Shown: positions 21,761 to 30,130 of the stretch, piece after piece
Layout of the letters: each line of letters starts with the position of its first letter
Position numbering within the stretch: the stretch's first letter is position 1
Assembly: GCA_049967035.1 (NCBI GenBank)
Contig: JBMFTM010000003.1
Coordinates: 1-31,854 of the forward strand
DNA from: Acidifodinimicrobium sp049967035
Lineage (GTDB): Archaea > Nanobdellota > Nanobdellia > Parvarchaeales > Parvarchaeaceae
Length of the DNA: 31,854 nucleotides
Reading direction: 5' to 3'
The notes under the pieces: model-generated
Database searches by the model: none
The model's input: only the letters and a program-made list of their open reading frames with translations
What the model was told of the DNA's origin: nothing
Made by a program: the position numbers and the translations under genes

Positions 21761-21885
21761 CCCCGCATAGTCTAGCGGCAAAACGTCCGGCTGTAGAGAT
21801 TTTTTGAGTGCTGCGCAGCAGTGCTATGAGAAGTTCCAGTCGACGCTGAAACCGGAAGTTGGCGGTTCGAATCCACCTGCGGGGA
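21761..21885 (+). tRNA. tRNA-Tyr (anticodon GUA) with intron
   Basis: The acceptor CCCCGCA/TGCGGGG has the archaeal Tyr C1-G72 pair and discriminator A at 21885. The anticodon stem is TCCGG (21786-21790) with CCGGA (21852-21856). The loop is interrupted; with a 37/38 intron the mature loop is CTGTAGA with anticodon GUA. The D-stem has a C-A mismatch, and the T-stem GGCGG/CCACC has one C-A mismatch at its third pair. CTTATAAATT, centred 30 bases upstream, is a good TATA box. No encoded CCA. U33 is present here. Confidence 0.92.
21797..21850 (+). other. tRNA-Tyr intron (54 bases, canonical 37/38 site)
   Basis: Removing these bases restores a 7-base anticodon loop. Among the possible cuts that give GUA, this one best fits a bulge-helix-bulge. 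C32-U35 face GCUG of the intron end (three of four pairs), with bulges AG|A and AA|A. The inner part carries the self-complementary TGCTGCGCAGCA, which can form a hairpin. The splice fold is weaker than the textbook form, so the exact ends could shift by a base or two. Confidence 0.75.
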
Positions 21886-21972
21886 TATATTTTATTATAT
21901 TATGGTTTATTATGGCCCTTTGATACAGCGGCTTAGCAAACTCTGCCTCCTTTGTCAATTAGTAAGATGATT

Positions 21973-22311
21973 CTATAGATATCCTATATTTGCCCCATCT
22001 GAAACGTATTTGTCCAGCTTCAGCAAAACAACACCTTCTTCCGTTTCTATACCCAATACAAGCACTTCAGACATAAAGTCTGCAATCTGCTTCGGTGGAA
22101 AATTCATGACCGCGACAACCTGCTTTCCTATCAAATCATCCACAGAATACAGCTTAGTTATCTGCGCGCTGCTCTTTTTCATTCCTGCTGCACCAAAATT
22201 TATTACCAGCTTATATGCGGGTTTCCTTGCGTTTAAGAACGGCTTAGCTTCTATTATTCTTCCGACTTTAATCTCCAACTTTTCAGCTTCTTCTGTGGAT
22301 ATACTTTCCAT
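21973..22311 (-). CDS. csaA: CsaA/EMAPII-like tRNA-binding domain protein
   Basis: The product is 112 residues: one OB-fold tRNA-binding domain. LEIKVGRIIEAKPFLNARKPAYKLVINFGAAGMKKSSAQITKLYSVDDLIGKQVVAVMNFPPKQIADFMSEVLVLGIE covers the complete motif, including K(S/T)SAQIT and FPPKQIA.FMSEVL, as in CsaA and the C-terminal domain of some MetRS enzymes. Family proteins bind tRNA or act as secretion chaperones. It starts 9 bases after the GluRS stop on the same strand; a free OB domain next to a synthetase could aid tRNA capture. That functional link is inferred. Confidence 0.9.
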   Translation of the reverse strand: MESISTEEAEKLEIKVGRIIEAKPFLNARKPAYKLVINFGAAGMKKSSAQITKLYSVDDLIGKQVVAVMNFPPKQIADFMSEVLVLGIETEEGVVLLKLDKYVSDGANIGYL

Positions 22312-22319
22312 ACGCTTTT

Positions 22320-24008
22320 TTAGCGGCTTATAAATATGAACTTATTCTCAGGCTTTTTATCGAGTATACAGAATCCAAACCTTTCAAACTGTATTATGTC
22401 TCCTTCTTTAAGGTCGCCAACACTTGCCTCAGCAACTCCATCGACCATCTTTATACTGTTTGGATTATAAGACCCATCTTCATTCAGAAGCTTTCCTATG
22501 AGCACGACACTCACATTCAAATTATTCTCAGTAACCCACTGAACTATCTTTTCCTGTCCTTTGTGTTCATAAGATGAGATCTCAGCTAATATTTTATTTT
22601 TCATTTTTTCCTTTATTTTAACGGTGAATAACTCCTTAAGCCTTAATTCATCCCCCTCCTTCATGTCAGTGATGTCATCAAATGGTATGTAAAATTTCCC
22701 ATCTATCCTAATCCTCCTCTCACCCATATCTTCAGATGGATGAAACTTCAGAGATACGTCCTTCTCCTCCACCCCATTGACTTCAAGAAGAATTGGCGAA
22801 GGCACGAAGAAAAGTCTTTTAACCTTTGGATCCAAAATTCTTCTGTTTAAAGTGAAAAGCAATTCCCAACTATACTCATGGGATGAACTAGAATATCTTG
22901 CTCTAAGAGTGAATTCTTTTATAGCCTCTGGCTGTATGCCCCTCCTCCTTATGGCGGAAACAGTCGGCAAACGGATATCATCCCAACTGTCTATCTTACC
23001 GTCCTTTATCAAGGCCCTTATTTTCCTCTTTGAGAATGGTGTGCCTTCAAAGTTGTACCTAGAGAACTGGATGACCTGCGGCGATTCAAACCCTAAAGTT
23101 GACCTTATGTAATCCTGCAGAGATGTCTTAAATTCATTGCTTCTCAAAACATGGGTAACCCCACATAGGTGGTCTTCTATCGTATTCGCGAAATCATACA
23201 ACGGCCATAGGTGATAAGGTTTATAGTCAGTATCTATTACTCTGAATATGGTCGGGTCTCTGAGTGAGAAATCCTTGCTTCTCATGTCGCCTTTTATCCT
23301 GACAACTATTTGTCCCGGTTTAAACTCTCCTCTCTTTGCTGAATTGAAAAGGGCCAAATTATCGTCTATATTCCTGGATCTGCACTTACATTCTATTCCT
23401 TTGGATCTGTCCTCTTTTATTTTAGCCTGCTCGCAAGTGCATAGATAAGCTTTTCTTTCCTTTATGAGCTTTTCAGCATAAGAGTATATTATGTCCATGT
23501 CATTGCTTATGAACTTCTTCTTGTCCCACTTTATCCCTAACCATTCATATCCGCTTTCGAAACTATTGACAAAATCCTCCCTAACTAGATTTGGGTTTGT
23601 ATCCTCAAACCTAAGCCAAAGCATGCCATCATACTTCTCCTTGTAAAGATAGTTTATCATGCCAGAGATTGCATGCCCTAGATGCATGTATCCCGACGGT
23701 TCTGGGGGCAACCTCAAGACAATTTTCCTGTCTACGTTTGGAAGCGGCCTTAAGTCAAACGCTTCCTCTTTCTTTTCACTCTCTAAACTGAGACCTAATT
23801 CACTCGCTCTTTTCATTTGAGAGTCCCTGTCAAGGGAATTTACGTTCGATACTACAATCGCCACAGTATTCCTCAGAGAGTTTATCTCTTTCAAAAGAGA
23901 CTTATCTGAACCTATAAGCTTGGAGAGGACGGTTTTCTCATCGGCTTTACCGTCATGATCTATTGCGTTCTTCAAAGCTACTTTCTCTATATCTAATTCA
24001 TTAACCAT
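22320..24008 (-). CDS. gltX: Glutamyl-tRNA synthetase, archaeal type
   Basis: The product is 562 residues from the ATG at 24008; an in-frame TTG four codons earlier is less likely. The archaeal/eukaryotic class has a helical N-terminal domain (about 1-85), then the class I core with HLGH (109-112, the HIGH motif), LRFEDTNP, the LWPLYDFANTIEDHL segment and FSKRK (about 324) as the KMSKS equivalent. An all-beta anticodon-binding C-terminal domain completes it. It charges tRNA-Glu and, where no GlnRS exists, also tRNA-Gln for later amidation. It is co-directional with the CsaA-like gene. An AATATTTAAGG box lies ~35 bases upstream. Confidence 0.96.
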   Translation of the reverse strand: MVNELDIEKVALKNAIDHDGKADEKTVLSKLIGSDKSLLKEINSLRNTVAIVVSNVNSLDRDSQMKRASELGLSLESEKKEEAFDLRPLPNVDRKIVLRLPPEPSGYMHLGHAISGMINYLYKEKYDGMLWLRFEDTNPNLVREDFVNSFESGYEWLGIKWDKKKFISNDMDIIYSYAEKLIKERKAYLCTCEQAKIKEDRSKGIECKCRSRNIDDNLALFNSAKRGEFKPGQIVVRIKGDMRSKDFSLRDPTIFRVIDTDYKPYHLWPLYDFANTIEDHLCGVTHVLRSNEFKTSLQDYIRSTLGFESPQVIQFSRYNFEGTPFSKRKIRALIKDGKIDSWDDIRLPTVSAIRRRGIQPEAIKEFTLRARYSSSSHEYSWELLFTLNRRILDPKVKRLFFVPSPILLEVNGVEEKDVSLKFHPSEDMGERRIRIDGKFYIPFDDITDMKEGDELRLKELFTVKIKEKMKNKILAEISSYEHKGQEKIVQWVTENNLNVSVVLIGKLLNEDGSYNPNSIKMVDGVAEASVGDLKEGDIIQFERFGFCILDKKPENKFIFISR

Positions 24009-24107
24009 AATATTATTCAATGGTAAAGGAAACTATCCTGCCTTAAATATTTAGTTTTTGTTAAGCAAAATGTCAAATATTTAATATTAGAATGTTTAAA
24101 GCTCGAT

Positions 24108-25832
24108 ATGAAATTCTATGAGTTGAGTGAGTGCTTTAGAAAGCTTGAAGCAACTACTAAAAGACTTGACATGTTCAACATCCTATCTGAAACGCTGGCA
24201 AAGATACCCAAAGAAGACATCGCTAAGGCAGTCTACATGCTCCAGGAGACACTTCTACCACCCTTCTTCAACGTACAGCTAGGAGTAGCTGACAAGATGG
24301 CTGAAAGGGCGATCGCAGAGGCTTATGGAACAAGCTTAGAAAAGATAGAAAAAATGTACAAAGAGAAGGGAGATTTAGGCAACATAGCAGAAGAGTTAAA
24401 TGGCGAGGACAAAGGAAGCACTTTGACTATCAGTCAAGTATACAATAAACTGATGGATATAGCACAGACCAGCGGAGAGGGGAGCGTAGATAAGAAAGTA
24501 AAACTTATATCAGATCTTCTAAAAGAAGCCTCTGGCTTAGAATCGAAGTACATAGTGAGGTTCATGTTAGGGAAACTTAGACTCGGCGTGGGAGAAGCGA
24601 CAATAATGGAAGCTCTTTCTATGGCAAAATTACATAACCGAGATTTCAAAGCTGAACTTGAAAGGGCCTTCAATTTGTGTTCCAATTTAGGTAAAGTAGC
24701 AGAGGTATTCTATAGAGATGGGGAGAAGGGTGTTAGGGACTTCAAAATTGAGACCATGGAGCCTATAAGGCCTGCACTTGCGGAGAGACTTCCAAGTGCA
24801 GAGGAGATAATAAAGAAGTTAGGAAAATGTGCTGTAGATCAAAAATTCGATGGATTCAGAGCGCAGGTGCATAAGGATGGGGACAAAGTGAAGGTTTATT
24901 CTAGAAATTTGGAGGACATAACAAGCTATATGCCAGAGATAACCGAAGCCGTTAGAAAACTAAAGATAAAGAAGATTATATTTGACAGCGAAGCACTTAC
25001 TTACGACGATGAAACAAACACATTATATCCATTCCAGATAACTATCCAGAGAAAAAGGAAGCATAATGTTGAAGAAGTTTCACAGAATTTTCCGCTGAGA
25101 TTGTTTGTATTTGATATAATGTTATTAGACGATGCACAGCTTATAAACGAGCCGTATTCAAAAAGAAGGGAAGCCTTAGAGAGGATATTCCAAAAAGAAG
25201 GAACCATTTCAAAGTCCTCTATAATAATAACCGACAATCCTAAAGAATTTGATAAATTTTTTGAGATTACAGTTGGAAATGGATTAGAGGGCGTGGTTGC
25301 AAAGAAACTCGATGCACCATACGCAGCTGGCGCGAGAAACTTTAACTGGGTAAAATTAAAGAGATCCTACAAATCTCGGCTAGATGATACTATTGATACT
25401 GTTATATTAGGATATTTCAAAGGGAAAGGATTGAGAGCTGCTCTAGGCATAGGCGCGCTGCTTGTAGGTGTATATGATGAGAAAGCCGATATGTTCAAGA
25501 CCATCGCAAAAGTAGGCTCTGGGTTCAGCGAAGAGCAGTTCAAGGAGCTAAGAAAGATATTAGATGATGAGAAAGTGGACAAAAAACCAGCAAGAGTCGA
25601 TTCTATCCTCGTCCCAGATGTATGGGTTGAACCAAAGTATGTAATTGCTATCAAAGCTGATGAGATAACTAAGAGCCCTATACATACTTGCGGTGCAAAA
25701 GATGGGGTGGGATATGCGCTCCGCTTCCCTAGGGCTGTTACATTCATTAGGACTGACAAAAAAGCAGAGGATACAAACACCGTGAAAGAAATCGAAGAGA
25801 TGTTTGAGGAGCAGAAGAGGGTGAAAATTTAG
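24108..25832 (+). CDS. lig: ATP-dependent DNA ligase (archaeal LigI type)
   Basis: The product is 574 residues, close to the usual ~560-600. It has an N-terminal DNA-binding domain (about 1-215), then the nucleotidyltransferase domain with motif I DQKFDGFRAQ (catalytic K246), IFDSEALTYD, FVFDIMLLD, GLEGVVAKKLD, FNWVKLKRSY (motif V) and an OB domain to the end. It seals nicks using ATP through an enzyme-AMP intermediate, serving Okazaki fragment joining and repair. A TATA-like stretch (about 24077-24090) fits a leaderless start. The agmatinase follows 8 bases after. Confidence 0.97.
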   Translation: MKFYELSECFRKLEATTKRLDMFNILSETLAKIPKEDIAKAVYMLQETLLPPFFNVQLGVADKMAERAIAEAYGTSLEKIEKMYKEKGDLGNIAEELNGEDKGSTLTISQVYNKLMDIAQTSGEGSVDKKVKLISDLLKEASGLESKYIVRFMLGKLRLGVGEATIMEALSMAKLHNRDFKAELERAFNLCSNLGKVAEVFYRDGEKGVRDFKIETMEPIRPALAERLPSAEEIIKKLGKCAVDQKFDGFRAQVHKDGDKVKVYSRNLEDITSYMPEITEAVRKLKIKKIIFDSEALTYDDETNTLYPFQITIQRKRKHNVEEVSQNFPLRLFVFDIMLLDDAQLINEPYSKRREALERIFQKEGTISKSSIIITDNPKEFDKFFEITVGNGLEGVVAKKLDAPYAAGARNFNWVKLKRSYKSRLDDTIDTVILGYFKGKGLRAALGIGALLVGVYDEKADMFKTIAKVGSGFSEEQFKELRKILDDEKVDKKPARVDSILVPDVWVEPKYVIAIKADEITKSPIHTCGAKDGVGYALRFPRAVTFIRTDKKAEDTNTVKEIEEMFEEQKRVKI

Positions 25833-25840
25833 TTTATAAA

Positions 25841-26722
25841 ATGGAAGACAAAACAAAGAGAAAAGAGTTCATCTATGAGGGGAGTAACAGCTTCTTAGGG
25901 GAAGTGATAGCGTATAGCGATGCGAAATATGTTATCATACCTGTGCCTATTGAGATGACAACATCTTTTCTAAGGGGCACGAGATTTGGGCCAAGAGAGG
26001 TAATAAATGCTTCGATATCACTCGAAAACTACGACCATGAGACGGACCGCGAAGTAAAAGATGAAATTTACACACTTAATGAACTTGAGTTGCCACCAGA
26101 TATGGAAAAGAGCATAGAATGCATAAAGGACACTGTTTCAGATGTGCTCCAAGATGATAAGATACCGATACTTATAGGTGGTGAGCACACGATGACATAT
26201 GGGGCCTCTCTTGCATTTGATAAAGACACAATATTCCTGGTATTTGACGCGCATGCGGACTTCAAAAAGGACATGCTAGGGGTTGAGATCAACCATGCTA
26301 GCACCTGCAGATTGATAAGCCAAAATAGGGAGGTGATCATATTTGGCGTGAGAAGCCTTAATATGAATGAATTAGAGGAGATAAAAAAAAGAAAGATATT
26401 TATAACTTACATTGAGGAAGCAAATTCAAAAGCTAAGATCAATAACATACTTAAGAGAATAAGAGGAAGAAAAGTCTATATCAGCGTTGATATGGATGTT
26501 TTTGACCCATCAATAGCGCCGGGAGTGGGCACGCCGCAGCCGGGCGGGATGACTTATTGGATATTCTTAAATGTCCTTAAAAAGGTTGTAGATGCTGCAG
26601 ATGTTGTTGGCGCAGACGTGAATGAAGTGAGACCTATACCAGAAGAGAAAAGCACGGAAACCTTAGCAGCTAAAATAATAGAGGACTTAATTTCTCTTAT
26701 AGACAAAAAGTCATCTAAATGA
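25841..26722 (+). CDS. speB: Agmatinase / ureohydrolase
   Basis: The product is 293 residues with the full manganese site of the arginase/agmatinase family: GGEHTMTYG (H116), FDAHADF (D136, H138, D140) and SVDMDVFDPS (D217, D219), and the GVGTPQPGG loop. The family splits guanidino groups to give urea. In archaea agmatinase makes putrescine, for polyamines and the deoxyhypusine on IF5A. The first 25 residues are charged and variable. It shares a strand with DNA ligase 8 bases upstream, probably one transcript without functional link. Arginase cannot be fully excluded, but size and loops favour agmatinase. Confidence 0.92.
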   Translation: MEDKTKRKEFIYEGSNSFLGEVIAYSDAKYVIIPVPIEMTTSFLRGTRFGPREVINASISLENYDHETDREVKDEIYTLNELELPPDMEKSIECIKDTVSDVLQDDKIPILIGGEHTMTYGASLAFDKDTIFLVFDAHADFKKDMLGVEINHASTCRLISQNREVIIFGVRSLNMNELEEIKKRKIFITYIEEANSKAKINNILKRIRGRKVYISVDMDVFDPSIAPGVGTPQPGGMTYWIFLNVLKKVVDAADVVGADVNEVRPIPEEKSTETLAAKIIEDLISLIDKKSSK

Positions 26723-26726
26723 CATT

Positions 26727-27062
26727 CTACTTGAAATTGAAAAACAGGATTGAAAACATCATCAACCCAAAGTAAGCAACTAAGTTAGCATACTCCCAAA
26801 TTATTGTCCCAGGGTTGTAAAAGGAGATTACACCAGTTGATAGGTATCCCACTGCTATCGCGACCGCCGACACAAGCAAGAAAAAGAAGGCAGTTATGGT
26901 CTTCTTAGGGTTAACAAATATCTTGGCGAACATCTGAGTGGGATTTTTCCTAACTTTGTATATACCTATGAATAGGAATACAAAGGCAAGCAAGTTAAAC
27001 ACAAAACTTATAATTCTATAGTAAAAATCAAAGCTGTTGTATATGAAAGAGAAGATCATCAT
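26727..27062 (-). CDS. Small four-helix membrane protein, unrecognised
   Basis: The product is 111 residues with about four hydrophobic segments (7-32, 50-71, 83-98 and a final one), with a short basic loop KVRKNPTQMFAKIFVNPKKTI. There are no obvious catalytic residues. It overlaps the upstream gene by 4 bases (ATGA), so both proteins are made together and may pair in the membrane. It converges closely on the agmatinase gene. No family was recognised. Confidence 0.62.
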   Translation of the reverse strand: MMIFSFIYNSFDFYYRIISFVFNLLAFVFLFIGIYKVRKNPTQMFAKIFVNPKKTITAFFFLLVSAVAIAVGYLSTGVISFYNPGTIIWEYANLVAYFGLMMFSILFFNFK

Positions 27063-27424
27063 GCAAACCTCCTCATCATTTTATACCACGCATAGACCAC
27101 ATATAGGAATACCACTATAGTTATCAGCCCGAAGATGTAAGACAAGAAAAAGAACAGAGTGAACATAAAATTGTTGAAACTTGGCGCCCCCACAAATCTC
27201 TGCATTATCGTTGATACCCCAGTCAATAGGATAAAAACGGCTGGATAAATGAATAGATTTATGTACTTCTGCGAGTCGATAGGCTTTAGCATGAACACTG
27301 TCAATGGCGCATTATCGTGCCTATGCTTGAAGAGTATTCTAACGATAGAAAAAGTGAAGAATATTGAGAATAAACCAGAAATACCTATAACCACATATAT
27401 CAAGCTTATTATTTCCTGCTGCAT
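27059..27424 (-). CDS. Small membrane protein, unrecognised
   Basis: The product is 121 residues from the ATG at 27424. A longer frame needs a non-standard start and enters the promoter. There are three or so hydrophobic segments (about 3-25, 52-72, 86-113) and a polar loop HRHDNAPLTVFMLKPIDSQKY between the first two. A TTTATAATTTT box ~30 bases upstream suggests a leaderless mRNA. A perfect 17-bp palindrome covers the predicted start point. With the downstream gene it forms a two-gene membrane unit. No function can be given. Confidence 0.62.
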   Translation of the reverse strand: MQQEIISLIYVVIGISGLFSIFFTFSIVRILFKHRHDNAPLTVFMLKPIDSQKYINLFIYPAVFILLTGVSTIMQRFVGAPSFNNFMFTLFFFLSYIFGLITIVVFLYVVYAWYKMMRRFA

Positions 27425-27439
27425 ATTACACTGTAATAT
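27423..27439. promoter_or_regulatory. 17-bp palindromic operator at the start of the membrane-protein pair
   Basis: ATATTACA-C-TGTAATAT is a perfect inverted repeat with 8-bp arms, ending at the second base of the ATG and ~15 bases downstream of the TATA-like TTTATAATTTT on the minus strand. Its place over the start point is like the second palindrome of the Cdc48 operon, though the sequence is different. A dimeric repressor site is inferred. Confidence 0.5.
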
Positions 27440-27485
27440 CAACAAAATTATAAACTTTAAATTTACAGACTATTGATTCTTACAG

Positions 27486-28664
27486 TCATCTGTACTTGTA
27501 TCCTATATCCTCATAAGAAAGGAGAGTTATCTTTTCGCTCGTGCTACTCACCCTGCTGCCGACAATATAAGCCACTCCTACTTCTTCCGCACTCCTGACT
27601 ATATCATCATCGACAATACCGTCCAGGACAACCGCATAGACCCCCTCTATGTTTAATATCGCACTGTCTACTTCCTTATACGGAATCCTTCCGATTATAT
27701 TGAAATTATTATCGGTTAAGAAGGCCCCTCTTGTGCCTATTATCTCATTTATAAGAGGTATTATCTTCTTTTTGACGTCATCTGGGATGTTAACCTCTTT
27801 CTCCTCCTTTTTCTGCCCGTTCCCCTCCTTCTTGAACGCGCCTGGAGAGTACTCTTCAAGTGTCACCCTGGCTCTCAAGGCCTGGTTTATCTCCTTCTTT
27901 GTCAGCTCCTCAACCTCTCTACCGGATGGTGCCTTAGCTATGAAATCAACATGTCCTGATTGAGTAAAGGCATTCACTATCATATCCCCTCCCCTATCAC
28001 CATCAACAAACAGTGTTATTATTTTCTTGTGGCTCAATTCTATCACAGATTGAGGGATAGTTGTCCCATTCATGCCTATAACATTGGTGAACCCATGCTT
28101 CAGCATGTTAAGAACATCCGCCCTTCCCTCGACTATTATCACCTCTTCAGAACTGTCTATGTCGGGGCCGGCAGGAAGCTTCTCTGAGCCGTACTCAACC
28201 AGTTCCTTTTGCCTCACGTTTTCATATAATCTCTGAAGCAACTCAGTCGTATCTACAGAACTCTTACTCATAGAACTTTGAAGCAGATCTTCGGCCCGCT
28301 TAGCGATATACTCCCTTTTGGATACTCTTACATCTTCCACACTTTCAACTTTAATCGTTGCCTTTGAAGGTCCTATTCTATCTATCGTTTCTATCGCTGC
28401 CCCTATCAGTGCTGTCTCAGCTAAATCTAAAGAGGTTGGGATAATTATCTCGCCAGTTGTTTCGCCATTTGCTGCTGTGCTCTCAACTTCTATTCTCCCT
28501 ATCTTTCCATTCCTCTGCGCTTCCCTCAAGTCAAGTTCATCGCCGAGGAGCCCTTCTGTCTGCCCAAATATGGCTCCTATTATGTCTGGTTTCTCAACCA
28601 TGCTCTCTGCTTTAAACTTTGCCTTCAAAACATACTTGAATGAAGCTGGCCCTATCTTTGCCAT
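27486..28664 (-). CDS. dnaG: Archaeal DnaG (TOPRIM primase-like protein)
   Basis: The product is 392 residues starting MAKIGPASFKYVLKAKFKAE. The archaeal N-terminal domain has the IFGQTEGLLGDELDLRELQ-like segment and RIEVE. The TOPRIM core lies at about 172-260 with E179 (IIVEGRADVLN), GMNGT, and the FVDGDRGGD Asp triad (D221, D223). The C-terminal part has a variable charged linker (265-300). Archaeal DnaG is a core component of the RNA exosome and can also make primers. The ATG is preceded by an AAGGAGG ribosome binding site with the same surrounding bases as the 21400 gene. It is monocistronic here. Confidence 0.96.
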   Translation of the reverse strand: MAKIGPASFKYVLKAKFKAESMVEKPDIIGAIFGQTEGLLGDELDLREAQRNGKIGRIEVESTAANGETTGEIIIPTSLDLAETALIGAAIETIDRIGPSKATIKVESVEDVRVSKREYIAKRAEDLLQSSMSKSSVDTTELLQRLYENVRQKELVEYGSEKLPAGPDIDSSEEVIIVEGRADVLNMLKHGFTNVIGMNGTTIPQSVIELSHKKIITLFVDGDRGGDMIVNAFTQSGHVDFIAKAPSGREVEELTKKEINQALRARVTLEEYSPGAFKKEGNGQKKEEKEVNIPDDVKKKIIPLINEIIGTRGAFLTDNNFNIIGRIPYKEVDSAILNIEGVYAVVLDGIVDDDIVRSAEEVGVAYIVGSRVSSTSEKITLLSYEDIGYKYR

Positions 28665-28875
28665 AATCGTACCTCCTTATAATACGGCCAATAAAAGTAA
28701 GAAGTTGCTCTAACTCAGCTTCCTTTTTACAACGGCTTTCGCCTTACATTTGAACATAAATTAAAACAACCGATCTACATTCTAGATAAGTTGTCCCCTT
28801 ACTTTTTTGGTTGTACTATAAGGATTAAGTGATTTTTATAATATATATAGTTTTAGCAAGCGGATTCTGATAAAG

Positions 28876-29097
28876 ATGGTTATAGATGCAAAGACAAAAC
28901 GTATACTTGGTGTAGAGATAGTCGGGGAAAATGCTGCGGATCTGATTCATGAGTCTACTCTCGCTGTGAAGTTCAATCTAACGATAGACGACATAATAGA
29001 CACAGTCCATATGTTTCCAACTTTAAGTGAGATAACTAAATTAGCTGCCTTATCGTTCTATCACAATATAGAAGATCTAAGCTGTTGTAGTGAGTGA
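28876..29097 (+). pseudogene. Orphan C-terminal domain of a MerA-like flavoprotein
   Basis: The 73 residues match only the end of the pyridine nucleotide-disulfide oxidoreductase dimerisation domain: VIDAKTKRILGVEIVGENAADLIHE ... TVHMFPTLSEITKLAALSF, then LSCCSE. The terminal Cys pair is typical of mercuric reductase, which hands Hg(II) to the active site with it. Similarity begins a few codons before the ATG (ILIKM), and a stop lies further upstream, so the FAD and NAD domains are gone. Yet a TTTTTATAATATATA box about 26-40 bases before the ATG could drive a leaderless mRNA, and the frame is intact. Pseudogene or reused stand-alone domain: both possible. Confidence 0.72.
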
Positions 29098-29107
29098 AAA
29101 TTATCCC

Positions 29108-30034
29108 TCAGTTAACGACTTCTTCTAAAAGCTGTAGGTAAGGTTCATCGCTTGATATTCTAACCTTTGCGTTAAGAGGTATGAGCATTTGATCATCTCC
29201 ATGACCAAATGGAAGCCCATAAAGCGAGGGTTTTTTCAGGTCCAGCATGTAATCCTGTATTATCTCCTCTATCGTTGGAAGAGCTTCTTCTGACTTAGGT
29301 ATGTCAGTGAAATCACCGAATACAAACCCATTGAACTTATCTAAAATCTTCCCAAGCTTAAGTCTAAAAAGATACCTATCCACATCACTCGAAGTTGTGG
29401 CTATATCCTCAAAGAATCCGATTTTCCCCTTTAGATCTGGCATATAATCAGTGCCTATAAGCGATGCAAATGTTGATATGTTTGTGCCCTCACTTACGCC
29501 CTCTGCAAAGCCTGGGACTACATACTTTATGATCTTGTCTACATTGAACACTATATCATTGGATTCCCCCCTTAATACCTTCAAGAAGCCAAGGAAAGAC
29601 GGTTTTTTCATCTCATCAAGATCTGCACCCGGCATAGGGCCATGAAAAGTTATCAGATTGGCAAATCTATGTATAGCTAAATGCAGGGAAGTTATGTCAC
29701 TGTAGCCCATGAATATCTTGGGATTAGCCTTTATTACATCATAATCGATTAATGGGACAATCCTTGTAGAGCCGTATCCTCCTCTAGCGCAGAAAATCGC
29801 GTCAACTGATGGGTCCTTGAAAGCAGCATTAAACTCATCTGCTCTATCTTTATCCGGGGCTGCAAGATCTGCTCGCTGCACAAGTCTCCTTAGATTATCA
29901 CCGAGGGACACTGTATATCCTGCTTTTTTGAGTATGTTTATACCAGCGGATAAGACCTTCATGTCGGGAGGGCTGGCTGGCGCAATTATCCTAATATTCG
30001 CCTTATCCTTCAATTTTGGAGCTTTTATAGCCAT
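29108..30034 (-). CDS. S66 family LD-carboxypeptidase / MccF-like hydrolase
   Basis: The product is 308 residues from the ATG at 30034, which begins the conserved IRIIAPASPP stretch; seven upstream codons look like leader. The Ser-Glu-His triad of S66 is visible: S112 in GYSDITSLH, E209 in GFFEDI and H278 in GLPFGHGDD, with ARGGYGS near 83-90. Bacterial members cut the LD bond of cell-wall tetrapeptides; MccF members destroy microcin C-like peptide-nucleotides. As archaea lack murein, a role on other peptide or nucleotide conjugates, or resistance, is more likely. It is alone on its strand, convergent with the MerA-like remnant. Confidence 0.88.
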   Translation of the reverse strand: MAIKAPKLKDKANIRIIAPASPPDMKVLSAGINILKKAGYTVSLGDNLRRLVQRADLAAPDKDRADEFNAAFKDPSVDAIFCARGGYGSTRIVPLIDYDVIKANPKIFMGYSDITSLHLAIHRFANLITFHGPMPGADLDEMKKPSFLGFLKVLRGESNDIVFNVDKIIKYVVPGFAEGVSEGTNISTFASLIGTDYMPDLKGKIGFFEDIATTSSDVDRYLFRLKLGKILDKFNGFVFGDFTDIPKSEEALPTIEEIIQDYMLDLKKPSLYGLPFGHGDDQMLIPLNAKVRISSDEPYLQLLEEVVN

Positions 30035-30130
30035 ACCAAATAGAAGAGGTCGCACAATATATAAATGTTATGTCCATATCCTGTATTTTATTAAAATAAC
30101 TTTAAAACGTCAAAGATGTATATTGTAGAT

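Noticed and set aside
28801..28875. Longer MerA reading frame upstream of 28876
   Set aside because: Similarity stops after a few codons, no start codon is available, and an in-frame TAA lies near 28818.
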